The notes under the pieces: generated by a model
What the model saw: only the letters and a program-made list of their open reading frames with translations
What the model was told of the DNA's origin: nothing
Database searches by the model: none
Position numbers and translations under genes: made by a program
Part shown: positions 41,139 through 51,033 of the stretch, one piece after another
Layout of the letters: the number at the start of each line of letters is the position of its first letter
How positions within the stretch are numbered: position 1 is the stretch's first letter
Origin: Solirubrobacteraceae bacterium
GTDB lineage: Bacteria > Actinomycetota > Thermoleophilia > Solirubrobacterales > Solirubrobacteraceae
Reading direction: 5' to 3'
Assembly (NCBI GenBank): GCA_030447505.1
Contig: JAUJOT010000002.1
Coordinates: 248,001 to 312,000, forward strand
DNA length: 64,000 nucleotides

Positions 41139-41762
41139 CTAGCGGCGGCCGGCGAGGGCGTCCTTGACGGCCTGCGCGAGCTCTCCCGGCTCCGACAGGC
41201 CGACGATCGCGCGGCTGCGGCGCTTGCGATCGATGACGAGGGTCGTCGGCGACTGGTTGATCGTGATGTCCTGCGTGATCGACTGGTAGCGGCCGACGCG
41301 GCTGATCGGGATGACGTGGACGGCGACCTTGCCGCCGTGACGGCTCAGCCCGCGCAGCGCGCCGCGCGTCGCGACGTCGTCGGCGCCCTTGGCATTCCAG
41401 AAGAGCAGGACGACGACCTTGCCGCGGCGGATGTCGCGTACGACGGCGGCCTCGCGCCTGTTGGCGGGCTTGACGTCGCCAGCGGCGGGCTTCGTCGCAG
41501 GAGCGGCGGCGGTCGTGCTCGGCGCTGCTGCCGGCGGCGCGGCGGGGGCGGCGGCAACGGCGCCGTTGGCCGCGCTCGCAAGCCTGGCGTTCGCAGCATC
41601 GGCTGCGGCGGCGGCGTCCCTGGCCGGCGCGACGGCCGTCACCGGCGCGGCCGGCGTGGCGGCGACTTCGGGAGCCTTGGGCCGCAGGGCGACGAGCCAC
41701 AGGGCGAGGAAAACGATCGTGCCCGCGAGGGCGATGAGCATCGGGCGCGAAACCTGGTCCAT
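41139..41762 (-). CDS. Membrane-anchored hypothetical protein with thioredoxin-like C-terminal region
   Basis: N-terminal TM, Ala-rich linker, GKVVVLLFWNAKGADDVATRGALRGLSRHGGKVAVHVIPISRVGRYQSITQDITINQSPTTLVIDR. Confidence 0.6.
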   Translation of the reverse strand: MDQVSRPMLIALAGTIVFLALWLVALRPKAPEVAATPAAPVTAVAPARDAAAAADAANARLASAANGAVAAAPAAPPAAAPSTTAAAPATKPAAGDVKPANRREAAVVRDIRRGKVVVLLFWNAKGADDVATRGALRGLSRHGGKVAVHVIPISRVGRYQSITQDITINQSPTTLVIDRKRRSRAIVGLSEPGELAQAVKDALAGRR

Positions 41763-41900
41763 GGCACGGTCGTCGGCGGGGCAGCTGCTGCGCGCGAGCG
41801 CGCTTGCGGATCGCTAGTACACGTGTCCGTCCCTCCCGCGGTCGCGCTGCTCACAGCGTCCGCGCCCGGCGCCCGCCCTTCCCGCCGCGGCGTCGACGCG

Positions 41901-43712
41901 CTACCCGCCTGGCGCCGCCGTCGACCGCAGCCCGAGCTCGCGCAGCTGCTTGGCGTCGACCGGGGCGGGCGCGCCCGTCAGCGGGTCTGAGCCGCTCGCC
42001 GTCTTCGGGAACGCGATGACGTCGCGGATCGAGTCGCGGCCGGCGAGCAGCGTGACGATGCGGTCGATCCCGAACGCGATCCCGCCGTGTGGCGGCGCGC
42101 CGAAGCGCAGCGCCTCGAGCAGGAAGCCGAAGCGCTGCTCGGCCTCGTCCTCGTCCATGCCGATCGCCTCGAAGACCTTGCGCTGCACCGCCGGGTCGTG
42201 GATCCGGATCGAGCCGCCGCCGAGCTCCCAGCCGTCGACGACGAGGTCATAGGCGCGCGAACGCCAGGACCCCGGCCCGCCCCCGTCCGCCTCGAGATCC
42301 TCCGCGCTGGTGCCGGTCGGCGCGGTCGGCGCGGTGAAGGGGTGGTGCAGCGCGTCCCAGCGATGCTCGTCCTCGTTGCGGTCGAACATCGGGAAGTCGA
42401 CGACCCACAGCACGTCGTGTCGGCCCGCGGCGACGAGCTTCCAGCGCTCGGCGAGCTCGAGGCGCAGCACGCCGAGCGCGTTGGCCGCTACGGCCGCGCT
42501 GTCGGCGACGGCAAGCAGCAGCTCGCCGGGCTGCGCGCCCAGCGCGGCGGTGACGGCGGCGATCTCCTCGTGCGAGAGGAACTTCGCGATCGGCGAGCGC
42601 CAGGTTCCGTCCTCCTGCACGAACGCCCACACCAGGCCGCCGGCACCGGCGCGCCTGGCGACCTCGGTCAGCTCGTCGAGCTCCTTGCGCGGGACCTCGC
42701 GCTGCCCGGCGTTGATCGCACGCACGACGCCGCCGCCGCCGACGACGGAGGCGAAGACCTTGAACTGCGAGGCGCGCAGGTGCTCCGACACGTCCGTGAT
42801 CTCGAGGCCGAAGCGCCTGTCGGGGCGATCTGATCCGAAGCGCAGCAGCGCCTCGTCGTAGGCCATGCGCTCGTACGGCGGAGCGGGGAGGTCGAGGCCG
42901 CCGAGCTCGAAGACCTTCGCCATCAGCCGCTCGTTGACGTCGATCACGTCGTCCTCGTCCACGAACGACATCTCGAGGTCGAGCTGCGTGAACTCGGGCT
43001 GGCGGTCGGCGCGCAGGTCCTCGTCGCGAAAGCAGCGCGCGATCTGGAAGTAGCGCTCGTAGCCGGCGATCATCAGCAGCTGCTTGAAGAGCTGCGGCGA
43101 CTGCGGCAGCGCGTAGAAGTTGCCCGGCGACAGGCGCGCGGGGACGAGGAAGTCGCGCGCTCCCTCGGGCGTCGAGCGCGTCAGGATCGGGGTCTCGACC
43201 TCGAGGAAGTCCTCGTCGGAGAGCGTCTCGCGGATCGTGCGCACGACCTCGTGGCGCAGCACGAGCGCGTCGACCATGTAGCGCCGGCGCAGGTCCAGCG
43301 TACGGTGGCGCAGGCGCGTCATCTCGTCGAGCTCGACGTCGCCGTCGAGCGGAAACGGCGGCGTCGCGGAGCGCGCGAGGACCGTCACCTGCCTGGCCTG
43401 GATCTCGATCTCGCCCGTCGCGAGCTCCGGGTTGACGTTGCCCTGCTCGCGCAGCACGACGTCGCCGGCGACGCTCACGACGTACTCGCTGCGCAGCTTC
43501 TCCGCCGCGGCGAACAGCTCGGCGCCGTTCTGCGGATGAAAGACGAGCTGCACGATCCCGGCCCGGTCGCGCAGGTCGATGAAGATCAGCCCGCCGTGGT
43601 CGCGGCGGTTGTGCACCCAGCCCGAGACGCGCGCCCTGCTGCCGGCGCTGTCGGCGCTCAGGTCGCCCGCCCAGCTGTCTCGGTACGGGTTGGCGCGCGG
43701 CGCGCGCCTCAC
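41901..43712 (-). CDS. aspS: Aspartyl-tRNA(Asn/Asp) synthetase
   Basis: RVSGWVHNRRDHGGLIFIDLRDRAGIVQLVF ... FLEVETPILTRSTPEGARDFLVPARL ... YFQIARCFRDEDLRADRQPEFTQLDLEMSF. Confidence 0.96.
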   Translation of the reverse strand: MRRAPRANPYRDSWAGDLSADSAGSRARVSGWVHNRRDHGGLIFIDLRDRAGIVQLVFHPQNGAELFAAAEKLRSEYVVSVAGDVVLREQGNVNPELATGEIEIQARQVTVLARSATPPFPLDGDVELDEMTRLRHRTLDLRRRYMVDALVLRHEVVRTIRETLSDEDFLEVETPILTRSTPEGARDFLVPARLSPGNFYALPQSPQLFKQLLMIAGYERYFQIARCFRDEDLRADRQPEFTQLDLEMSFVDEDDVIDVNERLMAKVFELGGLDLPAPPYERMAYDEALLRFGSDRPDRRFGLEITDVSEHLRASQFKVFASVVGGGGVVRAINAGQREVPRKELDELTEVARRAGAGGLVWAFVQEDGTWRSPIAKFLSHEEIAAVTAALGAQPGELLLAVADSAAVAANALGVLRLELAERWKLVAAGRHDVLWVVDFPMFDRNEDEHRWDALHHPFTAPTAPTGTSAEDLEADGGGPGSWRSRAYDLVVDGWELGGGSIRIHDPAVQRKVFEAIGMDEDEAEQRFGFLLEALRFGAPPHGGIAFGIDRIVTLLAGRDSIRDVIAFPKTASGSDPLTGAPAPVDAKQLRELGLRSTAAPGG

Positions 43713-44959
43713 CGCATGCCCCGCTCGCGCAGGATCCGGGCGACGACGCCTGCCGCGTCGACCTCGAACTGCTCGCCCGTCTGCATGTCCTTCAGCACCG
43801 TCGTCTCGTCGTCCACGATCGCAACGTAGCGCGCGCCGATCCGATCGGCGTGCTTGAGCTGCCCCTTCAGCGACCGGCCGGCGAGCTCGATCTGCGCGTT
43901 CATGCGCGCCCGGCGGGCCTCGTCGGCGAGCGCGAACGCGGCGCGGCGCTGCTGCGCTCCGCCGAAGGCGACGTACAGGTCGACGGGCGCTGGCGCGACC
44001 GGGAGGCCGTCCGAAGCGAGCAGGATCCGCTCGATCCCCGCCGCCCAGCCGCAGCCCGGCGTCGCGGGGCCGCCGAGCATCTCGACGAGCCCGTCGTAGC
44101 GCCCGCCTCCGCCGACGGCGTTCTGCGCAGAGAGCTTGCCCGATTCGAACTCGAAGACGGTGCGCGTGTAGTAGTCCAGGCCGCGCACGAGCGTCGGGTC
44201 GACCTCGTGCTCGACGCCCGCGCGCAGCAGCAGCTCGCGTACGGCGGCGAAGTGCTCGGCGTCGGCGCGGTCGAGCTGGTCGAGCAGCAGCGGCGCCTCG
44301 GCCATGACGGCGCGCGTACCCGCATGATCGGAGTCGAACGCGCGCAGCGGGTTCAGCTCGATGCGGCTGCGCACGTCCTCCGAGAGCCGGTCGGCGTTGT
44401 CGCGCAGGTGGGCCTGGAGGCGCTCGCGGTAGGCGTGGCGCGCGTCGAGCGTGCCCAGGCTCCCGACCCGCAGCCGCACGCGCCCGACCTCGAGCTCGGA
44501 CAGCAGCGTCGCCAGCAGCACGATCAGCTCGGCGTCGACGGCCGGGTCGTCGGAGCCCAGCGCCTCGGCTCCGATCTGCCAGAACTGCCGGTAGCGGCCC
44601 TGCTGGGGCTTCTCGGAGCGAAAGAAGCTCGACAGGTACCAGAGCTTCACGGGCTGGGGCAGCTTGTGCATTCCGTGCTCGGCGTAGGCGCGGCAGATCG
44701 GCGCGGTGCCCTCGGGGCGCAGCGTCACCGAGCGCCCGCCGCCGTCGTCGAAGGTGTACATCTCCTTTTGGACGATGTCCGTCGATGCGCCGACGCCGCG
44801 CGCGAACACCTCGGTCCGCTCGAAGGTCGGCGTCTCGATGCGCCGGTAGCCCGCGCCCTCGAGGATCCTGCGCGCGGTCGCCTCGAGCGCCACCCGCGTG
44901 TCGGCGTCCTGCGGCAGCACGTCGTACGTGCCGCGCGGAACCTGCAGCTTCTCGCTCAC
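43709..44959 (-). CDS. hisS: Histidyl-tRNA synthetase
   Basis: VPRGTYDVLPQD ... TLRPEGTAPICRAYAEHGM ... QQGRYRQFWQIGAEALG ... VRGLDYYTRTVFE. Confidence 0.96.
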   Translation of the reverse strand: MSEKLQVPRGTYDVLPQDADTRVALEATARRILEGAGYRRIETPTFERTEVFARGVGASTDIVQKEMYTFDDGGGRSVTLRPEGTAPICRAYAEHGMHKLPQPVKLWYLSSFFRSEKPQQGRYRQFWQIGAEALGSDDPAVDAELIVLLATLLSELEVGRVRLRVGSLGTLDARHAYRERLQAHLRDNADRLSEDVRSRIELNPLRAFDSDHAGTRAVMAEAPLLLDQLDRADAEHFAAVRELLLRAGVEHEVDPTLVRGLDYYTRTVFEFESGKLSAQNAVGGGGRYDGLVEMLGGPATPGCGWAAGIERILLASDGLPVAPAPVDLYVAFGGAQQRRAAFALADEARRARMNAQIELAGRSLKGQLKHADRIGARYVAIVDDETTVLKDMQTGEQFEVDAAGVVARILRERGMR

Positions 44960-45603
44960 CAGTTGGCTGGCTGCGTGAGGTAGGGGTTCGTCGCGCGCTC
45001 GCGGCCGAGGGTGGTGACGCCCATGTGTCCCGGATGGACGACGGTCTCGTCGTCGAAGCGATCGAGCAGGGCGGCGATCGAGCGCATCAGCGTCGGCCCG
45101 TCGCCGCCGGGCAGGTCGATCCGGCCGACGGAGCCCTGGAAGAGCACGTCGCCGGAGAAGAGCGCGCCCTCGTCGCGGACCGCGTAGCTGACGTGCCCCG
45201 GGCTGTGGCCGGGCGTGAACACGACGTCCAGCGTCAGTCCGGCGAGCTCGAGCGTCTCGCCGCCGGCGACGGTGTGCTCCGGGTCCCAGGACTCGTAGGG
45301 GCCGAAGCCCGGCCACGGCACGAAGGCCATGACGTCCTGCAGCACCGCCACCTCGAGCTGCGGGCAGTAGACCGGGGCGCCGGTCGCCCTGGCGACCGGC
45401 GCGACGGCGCCGACGTGGTCGAAGTGCGTGTGCGTGAGCAGGATCGCGTCGAGGGTGACGCCGGCGTCCTCGATCGCCTGCAGCAGCCGCGGCGCCTCCT
45501 CTCCGGGGTCGACGATCAGCGCCCGATCGCTTCCCTCCGGCCGGACGAGAAAGCAGTTCTCCTGCACCATCCCGACGGTGAACATCCCGATCTCGAGCGC
45601 CAT
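44956..45603 (-). CDS. MBL-fold hydrolase (glyoxalase II-like)
   Basis: ILLTHTHFDHVGAVAPVARATG ... FTPGHSPGHVSYAV ... FSGDVLFQGSVGRIDLPGGD. Confidence 0.92.
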   Translation of the reverse strand: MALEIGMFTVGMVQENCFLVRPEGSDRALIVDPGEEAPRLLQAIEDAGVTLDAILLTHTHFDHVGAVAPVARATGAPVYCPQLEVAVLQDVMAFVPWPGFGPYESWDPEHTVAGGETLELAGLTLDVVFTPGHSPGHVSYAVRDEGALFSGDVLFQGSVGRIDLPGGDGPTLMRSIAALLDRFDDETVVHPGHMGVTTLGRERATNPYLTQPANW

Positions 45604-45606
45604 CGC

Positions 45607-45981
45607 CTACCTGGGCTTCGACGCCTTCGCCGCCTCCTGCTTGACGCGGCGGCGGTAGATGAGCTGGTCGGTGTAGTAGCCGAGCGGGATGTAGAAGAGG
45701 AAGACGAAGGCGGTCAGCGAGACCGCTTGGTCGGCGGGCGTCTGGAACGCGAACACGAGCAGGACCCCGAAGACGACGGCGGCGAGGGCGGCGCGCTTCG
45801 CCGCCGAATTCCAGGACGGCTCGCGCATCATCCGATCGCGGCGGCGCTGGGCGGCGAGCTCCTTGTCGGAGGCCTTGCGCTCTTCGGCGGTCGGTGGCCG
45901 TCCGGTGCGACCGCGCGTCTCGATCATCCCGGCGGCGTTGCCGCGATGCTTGCTGCGCCGCTTCTTCTTCGTCTGCGCCAT
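45607..45981 (-). CDS. Small membrane protein with basic N-terminus
   Basis: KKKRRSKHRGNAAGMIETRGRTGRPPTAEE, then TM segments. Confidence 0.65.
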   Translation of the reverse strand: MAQTKKKRRSKHRGNAAGMIETRGRTGRPPTAEERKASDKELAAQRRRDRMMREPSWNSAAKRAALAAVVFGVLLVFAFQTPADQAVSLTAFVFLFYIPLGYYTDQLIYRRRVKQEAAKASKPR

Positions 45982-45992
45982 GTCCTACGAGC

Positions 45993-46919
45993 TTAGCCCG
46001 GATCGGCCGCTTTTCGCGGTGTCGAGCGATCCGTCTTGTTCGCCGGATCCAGGCTCAGAGCGTCCTCGACGGCGCGGCGGTTGCGCAGCGGGACGTCTTC
46101 GGGAAAGCCCGCGAGCGCCGCCGCGGGCGCGAGCCCGACCAGCTCGCAGGCCGCGACCGCCGCATGGCGCGCGACCGCGGCGACGACCTCGGCGAGCGGC
46201 ACCGCGAGGTGATCCTCGACGTTCGTGGAGACCTGCGCGATCCCCGTTCGCGACGGCAGGTCGAGGCCGATCGCGCGCACGCCCCGCAGACCCTCGCTGC
46301 CGCCCTCGCGGATCAGCGCGGCGATCATCCGCGCGTCCTCGACGCTCGCCGGCGGCGCAAGCTCGACGTTGAAGGCGACAAGCGGCGCGCGGGCGGCGAC
46401 GAGCACGGCGCCCGCGGCCGGGTCGACCTCCGCCGGGCCGAAGTCCGGCGCGATCTCGCCGGCCGCGACGCGCTCGGCCAGGGCACTCAGGCCGCCGCGG
46501 CGCAGCTCGTGGCGTGTGCGTCCGTCGGCGAGCACGCCGTAGAGGAAGACGGGAAAGCCGGCGCGCCCGAGCTCCTCGCCGGCGACGAGCGCCGCCGCGC
46601 AGGCGGTCCCGCGACGCGCCTCGTCGAGAAAGACGACGGGCGCGACGTCGAGCGCGCCGACGTGCGGGTGGCTGCCGCGCTGCTCGCGCAGGTCGATGTG
46701 CCGTCGGCACGCACGCGCGCCGGCGACGAGCCCGGACACGATCTCGTCCAGCCGCCCTGCGAGCGTGTACACGCTGCGGTGGTGGTCGGCGTCGGAATGG
46801 ACGTCCAGCAGCCGCGCGCCGCTCGTGCAGAACGCCGCCGCGATCGCGGCGATCGCCTGCTCGTCGCGGCCCTCGGAGACGTTGGGGATCGTCAGCAGGA
46901 CGTCGTCGCGACTAGGCAT
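45993..46919 (-). CDS. Glutamate formimidoyltransferase-like protein (FtcD N-domain family)
   Basis: TIPNVSEGRDEQAIAAIAAAF ... LLDVHSDADHHRSVYTL ... QVSTNVEDH. Confidence 0.82.
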   Translation of the reverse strand: MPSRDDVLLTIPNVSEGRDEQAIAAIAAAFCTSGARLLDVHSDADHHRSVYTLAGRLDEIVSGLVAGARACRRHIDLREQRGSHPHVGALDVAPVVFLDEARRGTACAAALVAGEELGRAGFPVFLYGVLADGRTRHELRRGGLSALAERVAAGEIAPDFGPAEVDPAAGAVLVAARAPLVAFNVELAPPASVEDARMIAALIREGGSEGLRGVRAIGLDLPSRTGIAQVSTNVEDHLAVPLAEVVAAVARHAAVAACELVGLAPAAALAGFPEDVPLRNRRAVEDALSLDPANKTDRSTPRKAADPG

Positions 46920-47865
46920 CCAGCAGCCAGCGCCCGCCGTCGAGCACCTCGCTGTCGCCGATCCGCAGGCTCGGCTCGAAGACGACGACGTCGAGATGCA
47001 CCGGGACGGTGACGGTCCCGCCGATCCCCGCGCTCGCCCCAAAGGCGACGTGCGTGGTGCCGAGGATCTTCTCGTCCTCGAGGATATTGCCGGTGACCGT
47101 CGCGCGGTCGTTCGTGCCGACGCCGAGCTCGGCGAGATTGCGGCCCGACGGCCCGTGCGCGTCGAGGATCTCCAGAAAGCGCGCTGCAGCGTCACCGGCG
47201 CCGTCTGCGCCCGTCAGCGCACCGTCGCTCACGGTCAGCATCACAGGCTCGTCGGTCACGCCGACGCCGGCGAGCACCAGCGTCGCGATCGTGCCCTCGC
47301 CACCGGCAGGGGAGATGAAGCCCTCGCCGCACGGCAGGTTGCCGAACGCGCCGGGAGCGCCGAGGTCGCCCTCGTCGGAGATGCCCGCGCGGCCGCGTAG
47401 GTCCAGGCGCATGTCGGTACCGCGCGGACAGGTCAGGTGGGCGTCGTCGGCGTCGGTCAGCAGCGCTGCCACCGCGCGGCAGCGCGCGGCGAGCGCGTCG
47501 AAATCCGTGCTCATCAGGCGGGCGAGCATCTCGGCGGTCACGCCGGGCAGCGTCGCGCCGCGGTGGCCGGCCTCGCACGCGCGCTTGCGCGCGCTCGTGT
47601 GCGAGAGCGACGGCAGGCACGGCGCGATGAAGACGTCGGCGGCGGCGAACGCAGCGGCGACCGGCGCCGGCGGCTCGGTGCCGCGGCCGGGGTCGGGCGG
47701 CAGGATCGTCAGGACGGCGTCGCCGCCGGCGGCGCGTGCGGCGGCCAGCAGGGCCTCGCCGATCGCCGTGCTGTCGGGATCGGCGACGACGAGCACGGTC
47801 TCCCCCGCTTGCACGCGCAGGCAGCGCTCGACGACGCTGACGACGGCCTGCTCGAGATCGCTCAC
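46912..47865 (-). CDS. M29-type aminopeptidase-like protein
   Basis: GETVLVVADPDSTAIGEAL ... TSARKRACEAGHRGATLPGVTAEMLARLM ... GNLPCGEGFISPAGGEGTIA. Confidence 0.65.
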   Translation of the reverse strand: MSDLEQAVVSVVERCLRVQAGETVLVVADPDSTAIGEALLAAARAAGGDAVLTILPPDPGRGTEPPAPVAAAFAAADVFIAPCLPSLSHTSARKRACEAGHRGATLPGVTAEMLARLMSTDFDALAARCRAVAALLTDADDAHLTCPRGTDMRLDLRGRAGISDEGDLGAPGAFGNLPCGEGFISPAGGEGTIATLVLAGVGVTDEPVMLTVSDGALTGADGAGDAAARFLEILDAHGPSGRNLAELGVGTNDRATVTGNILEDEKILGTTHVAFGASAGIGGTVTVPVHLDVVVFEPSLRIGDSEVLDGGRWLLDA

Positions 47866-47978
47866 GATCCGCCGAAGGCTATCTCTCGGTCGTCCGTCCA
47901 GTGGGGCTCTCGACCGGCCAACCTCGCGCACCGCCGGCCGGTTGTCACGAGCATATGCCCAGCCGAAGAGGAGACCAG

Positions 47979-48569
47979 ATGAAGAAGCTCGCGATGATGG
48001 CGGCGATAGGCGCGGTGGCGGTCGCCGTGCCCGCGCAGGCCAGCAAGCCCGAGAGCCCCGGCAGCCAGCGCTCGGCGCAGGGCAAGTCCCACGCCCAGCA
48101 GGACGCCGCCGAGCGCGGCTCCAGGAAGGCCGGCGCCAGCGCCAAGGGCAAGGGCAAGGGCCGCTGCACGCCCCGCGCCGTCGGCTACGTCGCGTTTGGC
48201 GATTACGTCTCTGCAACACTGACGCAGACGCAGGGCGCCGAGACGCCCGATACCGCGCGCGACGACCGCTGGAGCGGCGCGCTCGTCGTCGCCGTCACGC
48301 GGACGAACCGTCACGCCCGCGGCGACAACGCCACGACGAAGACCTACACGTTGAAGGACGCGAGGATCAGGCTTGCGGATCGCGACGGCGACGGCACCCG
48401 CGACGTTCCAGTCGCCGGTGACCGCACGCGCGTCCTGGGCAAGATCAGCCGCCTCAACCGGGGCTGCGACGCGACGGCCTTCACGGCGGAGCTGACGATC
48501 CGCAGCGTCGGGTTCCACAAGCCGAAGTCGGCTGAGACGCCGGCTCCGACGCCCGTCAGCGGCTCCTGA
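47979..48569 (+). CDS. Secreted hypothetical protein
   Basis: MKKLAMMAAIGAVAVAVPAQASKPES signal peptide; Lys/Gly-rich linker. Confidence 0.65.
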   Translation: MKKLAMMAAIGAVAVAVPAQASKPESPGSQRSAQGKSHAQQDAAERGSRKAGASAKGKGKGRCTPRAVGYVAFGDYVSATLTQTQGAETPDTARDDRWSGALVVAVTRTNRHARGDNATTKTYTLKDARIRLADRDGDGTRDVPVAGDRTRVLGKISRLNRGCDATAFTAELTIRSVGFHKPKSAETPAPTPVSGS

Positions 48570-48585
48570 CGCAAGCGCCGATGCG

Positions 48586-48614
48586 CGCGCTCCGGCGGTA
48601 CGCGCCGGAGCGCG
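48586..48614. terminator. Bidirectional hairpin between convergent genes
   Basis: CGCGCTCCGGCG-GTACG-CGCCGGAGCGCG, 12-bp stem, between + gene ending 48569 and - gene ending 48624. Confidence 0.55.
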
Positions 48615-48623
48615 GCGTCGTTC

Positions 48624-49157
48624 TCAGCCGGCGATGACCCCAATCTTGACGCGGCCCTCCTCCTCGACCTTGGTGAGCTGCGCCCCGGCGGTCACGATGC
48701 AGCTTTCGGCACCGGCCATCGGCAGCGGCACCTCGCGAATGTCCGGCGGGCGCGTGCGGTAGGTGCCCCTGGCGACCTTGGCGCGGCGGTCGCGGAAGCA
48801 GCCGAGCTGGTAGTTGACGGTCACCGTCTGCTTCGGCGCGGCGCTGACCCGGATCCGCACGCGCGACGGCTCGACGATCGTGCCGCGCGCCTGCGCGACC
48901 GCGAGCCGCCCAACGCGGCGCGCCTCGTCGACGAGGCCCGTGCGCACCCTCGGCGCCTCCCTGGGCGGCCGCCGCCTGTTGCCGGGAAGCTGCGACGGAT
49001 CGCCCTCGCCGACGCCGAGCGTCGGATCCGGCGCGTCCGGATCGTCGCCCCCACCCGCGACGATGAAGATGCCGACGACGACCAGCACGGCGACCAGCGA
49101 CGCCGCGACCAGGTAGAGCGGCTTGATCTCGGTGATCTTCCCGGCGAACTTCTTCAC
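48624..49157 (-). CDS. Membrane-anchored hypothetical protein
   Basis: MKKFAGKITEIKPLYLVAASLVAVLVVVGIFIVAGGG. Confidence 0.65.
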   Translation of the reverse strand: MKKFAGKITEIKPLYLVAASLVAVLVVVGIFIVAGGGDDPDAPDPTLGVGEGDPSQLPGNRRRPPREAPRVRTGLVDEARRVGRLAVAQARGTIVEPSRVRIRVSAAPKQTVTVNYQLGCFRDRRAKVARGTYRTRPPDIREVPLPMAGAESCIVTAGAQLTKVEEEGRVKIGVIAG

Positions 49158-49281
49158 GCTTTTCCTTCCGTCGTCTCAGGGGCGAGCCACGACCGGCACG
49201 ATACGGCGAAGCGGCCGAGCGCGTGCGGGTAGCGCCCCGGCCCAGCTGAGAGCGAGTACCCCGGCTAGACTTCTCGCCCCC

Positions 49282-49355
49282 GCCGGAGTAGCTCAGTCGG
49301 TTAGAGCAGCGGAATCATAATCCGCGTGTCGGGGGTTCGAGTCCCTCCTCCGGCA
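49282..49355 (+). tRNA. tRNA-Met (anticodon CAU)
   Basis: Cloverleaf: GCCGGAG/CTCCGGC acceptor stem, GCGGA-ATCATAA-TCCGC anticodon arm, GGTTCGAGTCC T-arm. Confidence 0.93.
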
Positions 49356-49357
49356 TC
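49314..49357 (+). repeat. att direct repeat, left copy (3' part of the intact tRNA-Met)
   Basis: Identical 44 bp to 57198-57241. Confidence 0.9.
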
Positions 49358-49462
49358 GGGAAAGCCCAGCAAGCGCTGCGTTTTCACGTTTCGCGTTTAC
49401 GCGCTCGGGACGTTTTGCGAATCGTGTCCAAATATGTCCCGAGATCGGTCTAGAATCGGCGC

Positions 49463-50663
49463 ATGCAGGCGGTCGGAGAGCGCGCGATATCGGGGCCCGT
49501 CTTCCGCGTGGAGGGCAAGCGCCGGCCGGTCTGGCGAGCGAAGTACCGGCTGCCCGACGGGCGCCAGGTGCAGCGCACGATCGGCCCGGCGTGGACGGCG
49601 CGCGGCCGGCCGGCGGCGGGCTAGTTCACGAAGCGCACCGCGGAGGCGTGGCTGGATTCCGTCCTGTCTGCCGCGCGCGCCGGAACGTTGCCCGGCATGG
49701 TGCGCACGGGCGTCACGTTCGCCGAGGCGTGCGAGGAGTACCTGCGCTGGCTCGAGCAGGATCGCGATCGCAAGCCGTCGACGGTGCGCGACTACGGATC
49801 GGTCATCCGCGCGCATCTGCTGCCGGCGTTCGGCTCGCGTCCGATCGAGGACATCAGCGACGAGGACATCGAGCGATGGAAGGTCGGCCTCGGCATCGAG
49901 AGCGGGATGTCGAACGCCACGAAGCTCAAGGTCCTGACGATCCTCAGCGGCGTCTTTGAGCGCGCGCGCAAGGTCCACAAGCTGCCGCGCAACCCGGTGG
50001 TTGCGATCGAAAAGCCGATCCAGCGCGTGCGTGGCGACATTGACGTCTTCAGCGTCGAGGAGGTGATGGCGCTCGTGCGCGCCGCGGCCGACGAGCAGGA
50101 CGCCGCGATCTACCTGACGGCCGCGCTGACCGGCCTGCGCCGCGGCGAGCTCGTCGCGCTGCGCTGGCGCGACGTCGACTTCGCGGGCCAGTCGATCCGC
50201 GTGCCCGCGAGCTACACGGAGGGTGGCATGACGACGCCCAAGTCCGGCAAGGTGCGCGCGGTGCCGATGGCGCCGCAGGTCTCGTCAGCCCTGGCGCGCC
50301 TCGCCGGGCGCGGGGCGTTCACCGGCAACGACGACCTCGTCTTCCCCGGCACCGGCGGCGGCTACCTCGACGCCTCGGCCGCTCTACCGCCGCTACAAGC
50401 GCGCGCTTGAGATCGCCGGTCTGCGCCCGCTGCGCTTCCACGACCTGCGCCACACCTTCGGAACCCGCACGATCGCGACCGCGTCGATCCTCCAGGTCAA
50501 GGCGTGGATGGGCCACGCCGACGTCGCCACGACGATGAAGTACCTGCACTACGCGCCGCGCGCAGCGGAGGCGCGACTCGTCGCCGAGGCGTTCGCGTTG
50601 GAGGAGCCAGGCGCCGAGGCCGCTCCGGCGTCGGCGACCGCGGGTGCGGCGGGCGAGCGGTAG
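49463..50663 (+). pseudogene. Tyrosine-type site-specific integrase, disrupted by an in-frame TAG and a frameshift
   Basis: MQAVGERAISGPVFRVEGKRRPVWRAKYRLPDGRQVQRTIG...AAG*FTKRTAEAWL (TAG 49622-49624); RRGELVALRWRDVDF; frameshift near 50375; HDLRHTFGT...MGHADVATTMKYLHY. Confidence 0.88.
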
Positions 50664-50722
50664 CGCCACCGGCTGTTGGCGGTCCGCGTCGCGAGCCACT
50701 CCTCGAGCATCGGTCGGGACAA

Positions 50723-50772
50723 GAAACGAACACCCAGAAACGAACACCCAGAAGGCTCGAAACGAACACCCA
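50723..50772. repeat. Three 14-bp direct repeats GAAACGAACACCCA
   Basis: Copies at 50723-50736, 50737-50750 and 50759-50772. Confidence 0.9.
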
Positions 50773-51033
50773 TCAGACGAAACGGATCTGGGACCGAGGC
50801 GCGGCCGACTTTCGCGGTCAGATCCGCTTGTTGCGGGACGAAGCCCGACACTCCATCGAGGGACGAAACCGCAGGATGGGAAGGCGACGGCGACCCGCGT
50901 GACCGTGTCGGTAGCCGGACGCGATGCGGAACCGGACACCGCTGCCCGCCCAGCAGCTCACCGATCGCCGCCCGTCGGGCTCCGCTACCGCTTTTGCCTC
51001 GATGCAGCAGCGCGTGCGGCATGCTCTGCGAAT

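Noticed and set aside
50723-50772. Possible CRISPR array
   Set aside because: Only three 14-bp repeats, two abutting without spacer; no cas genes.
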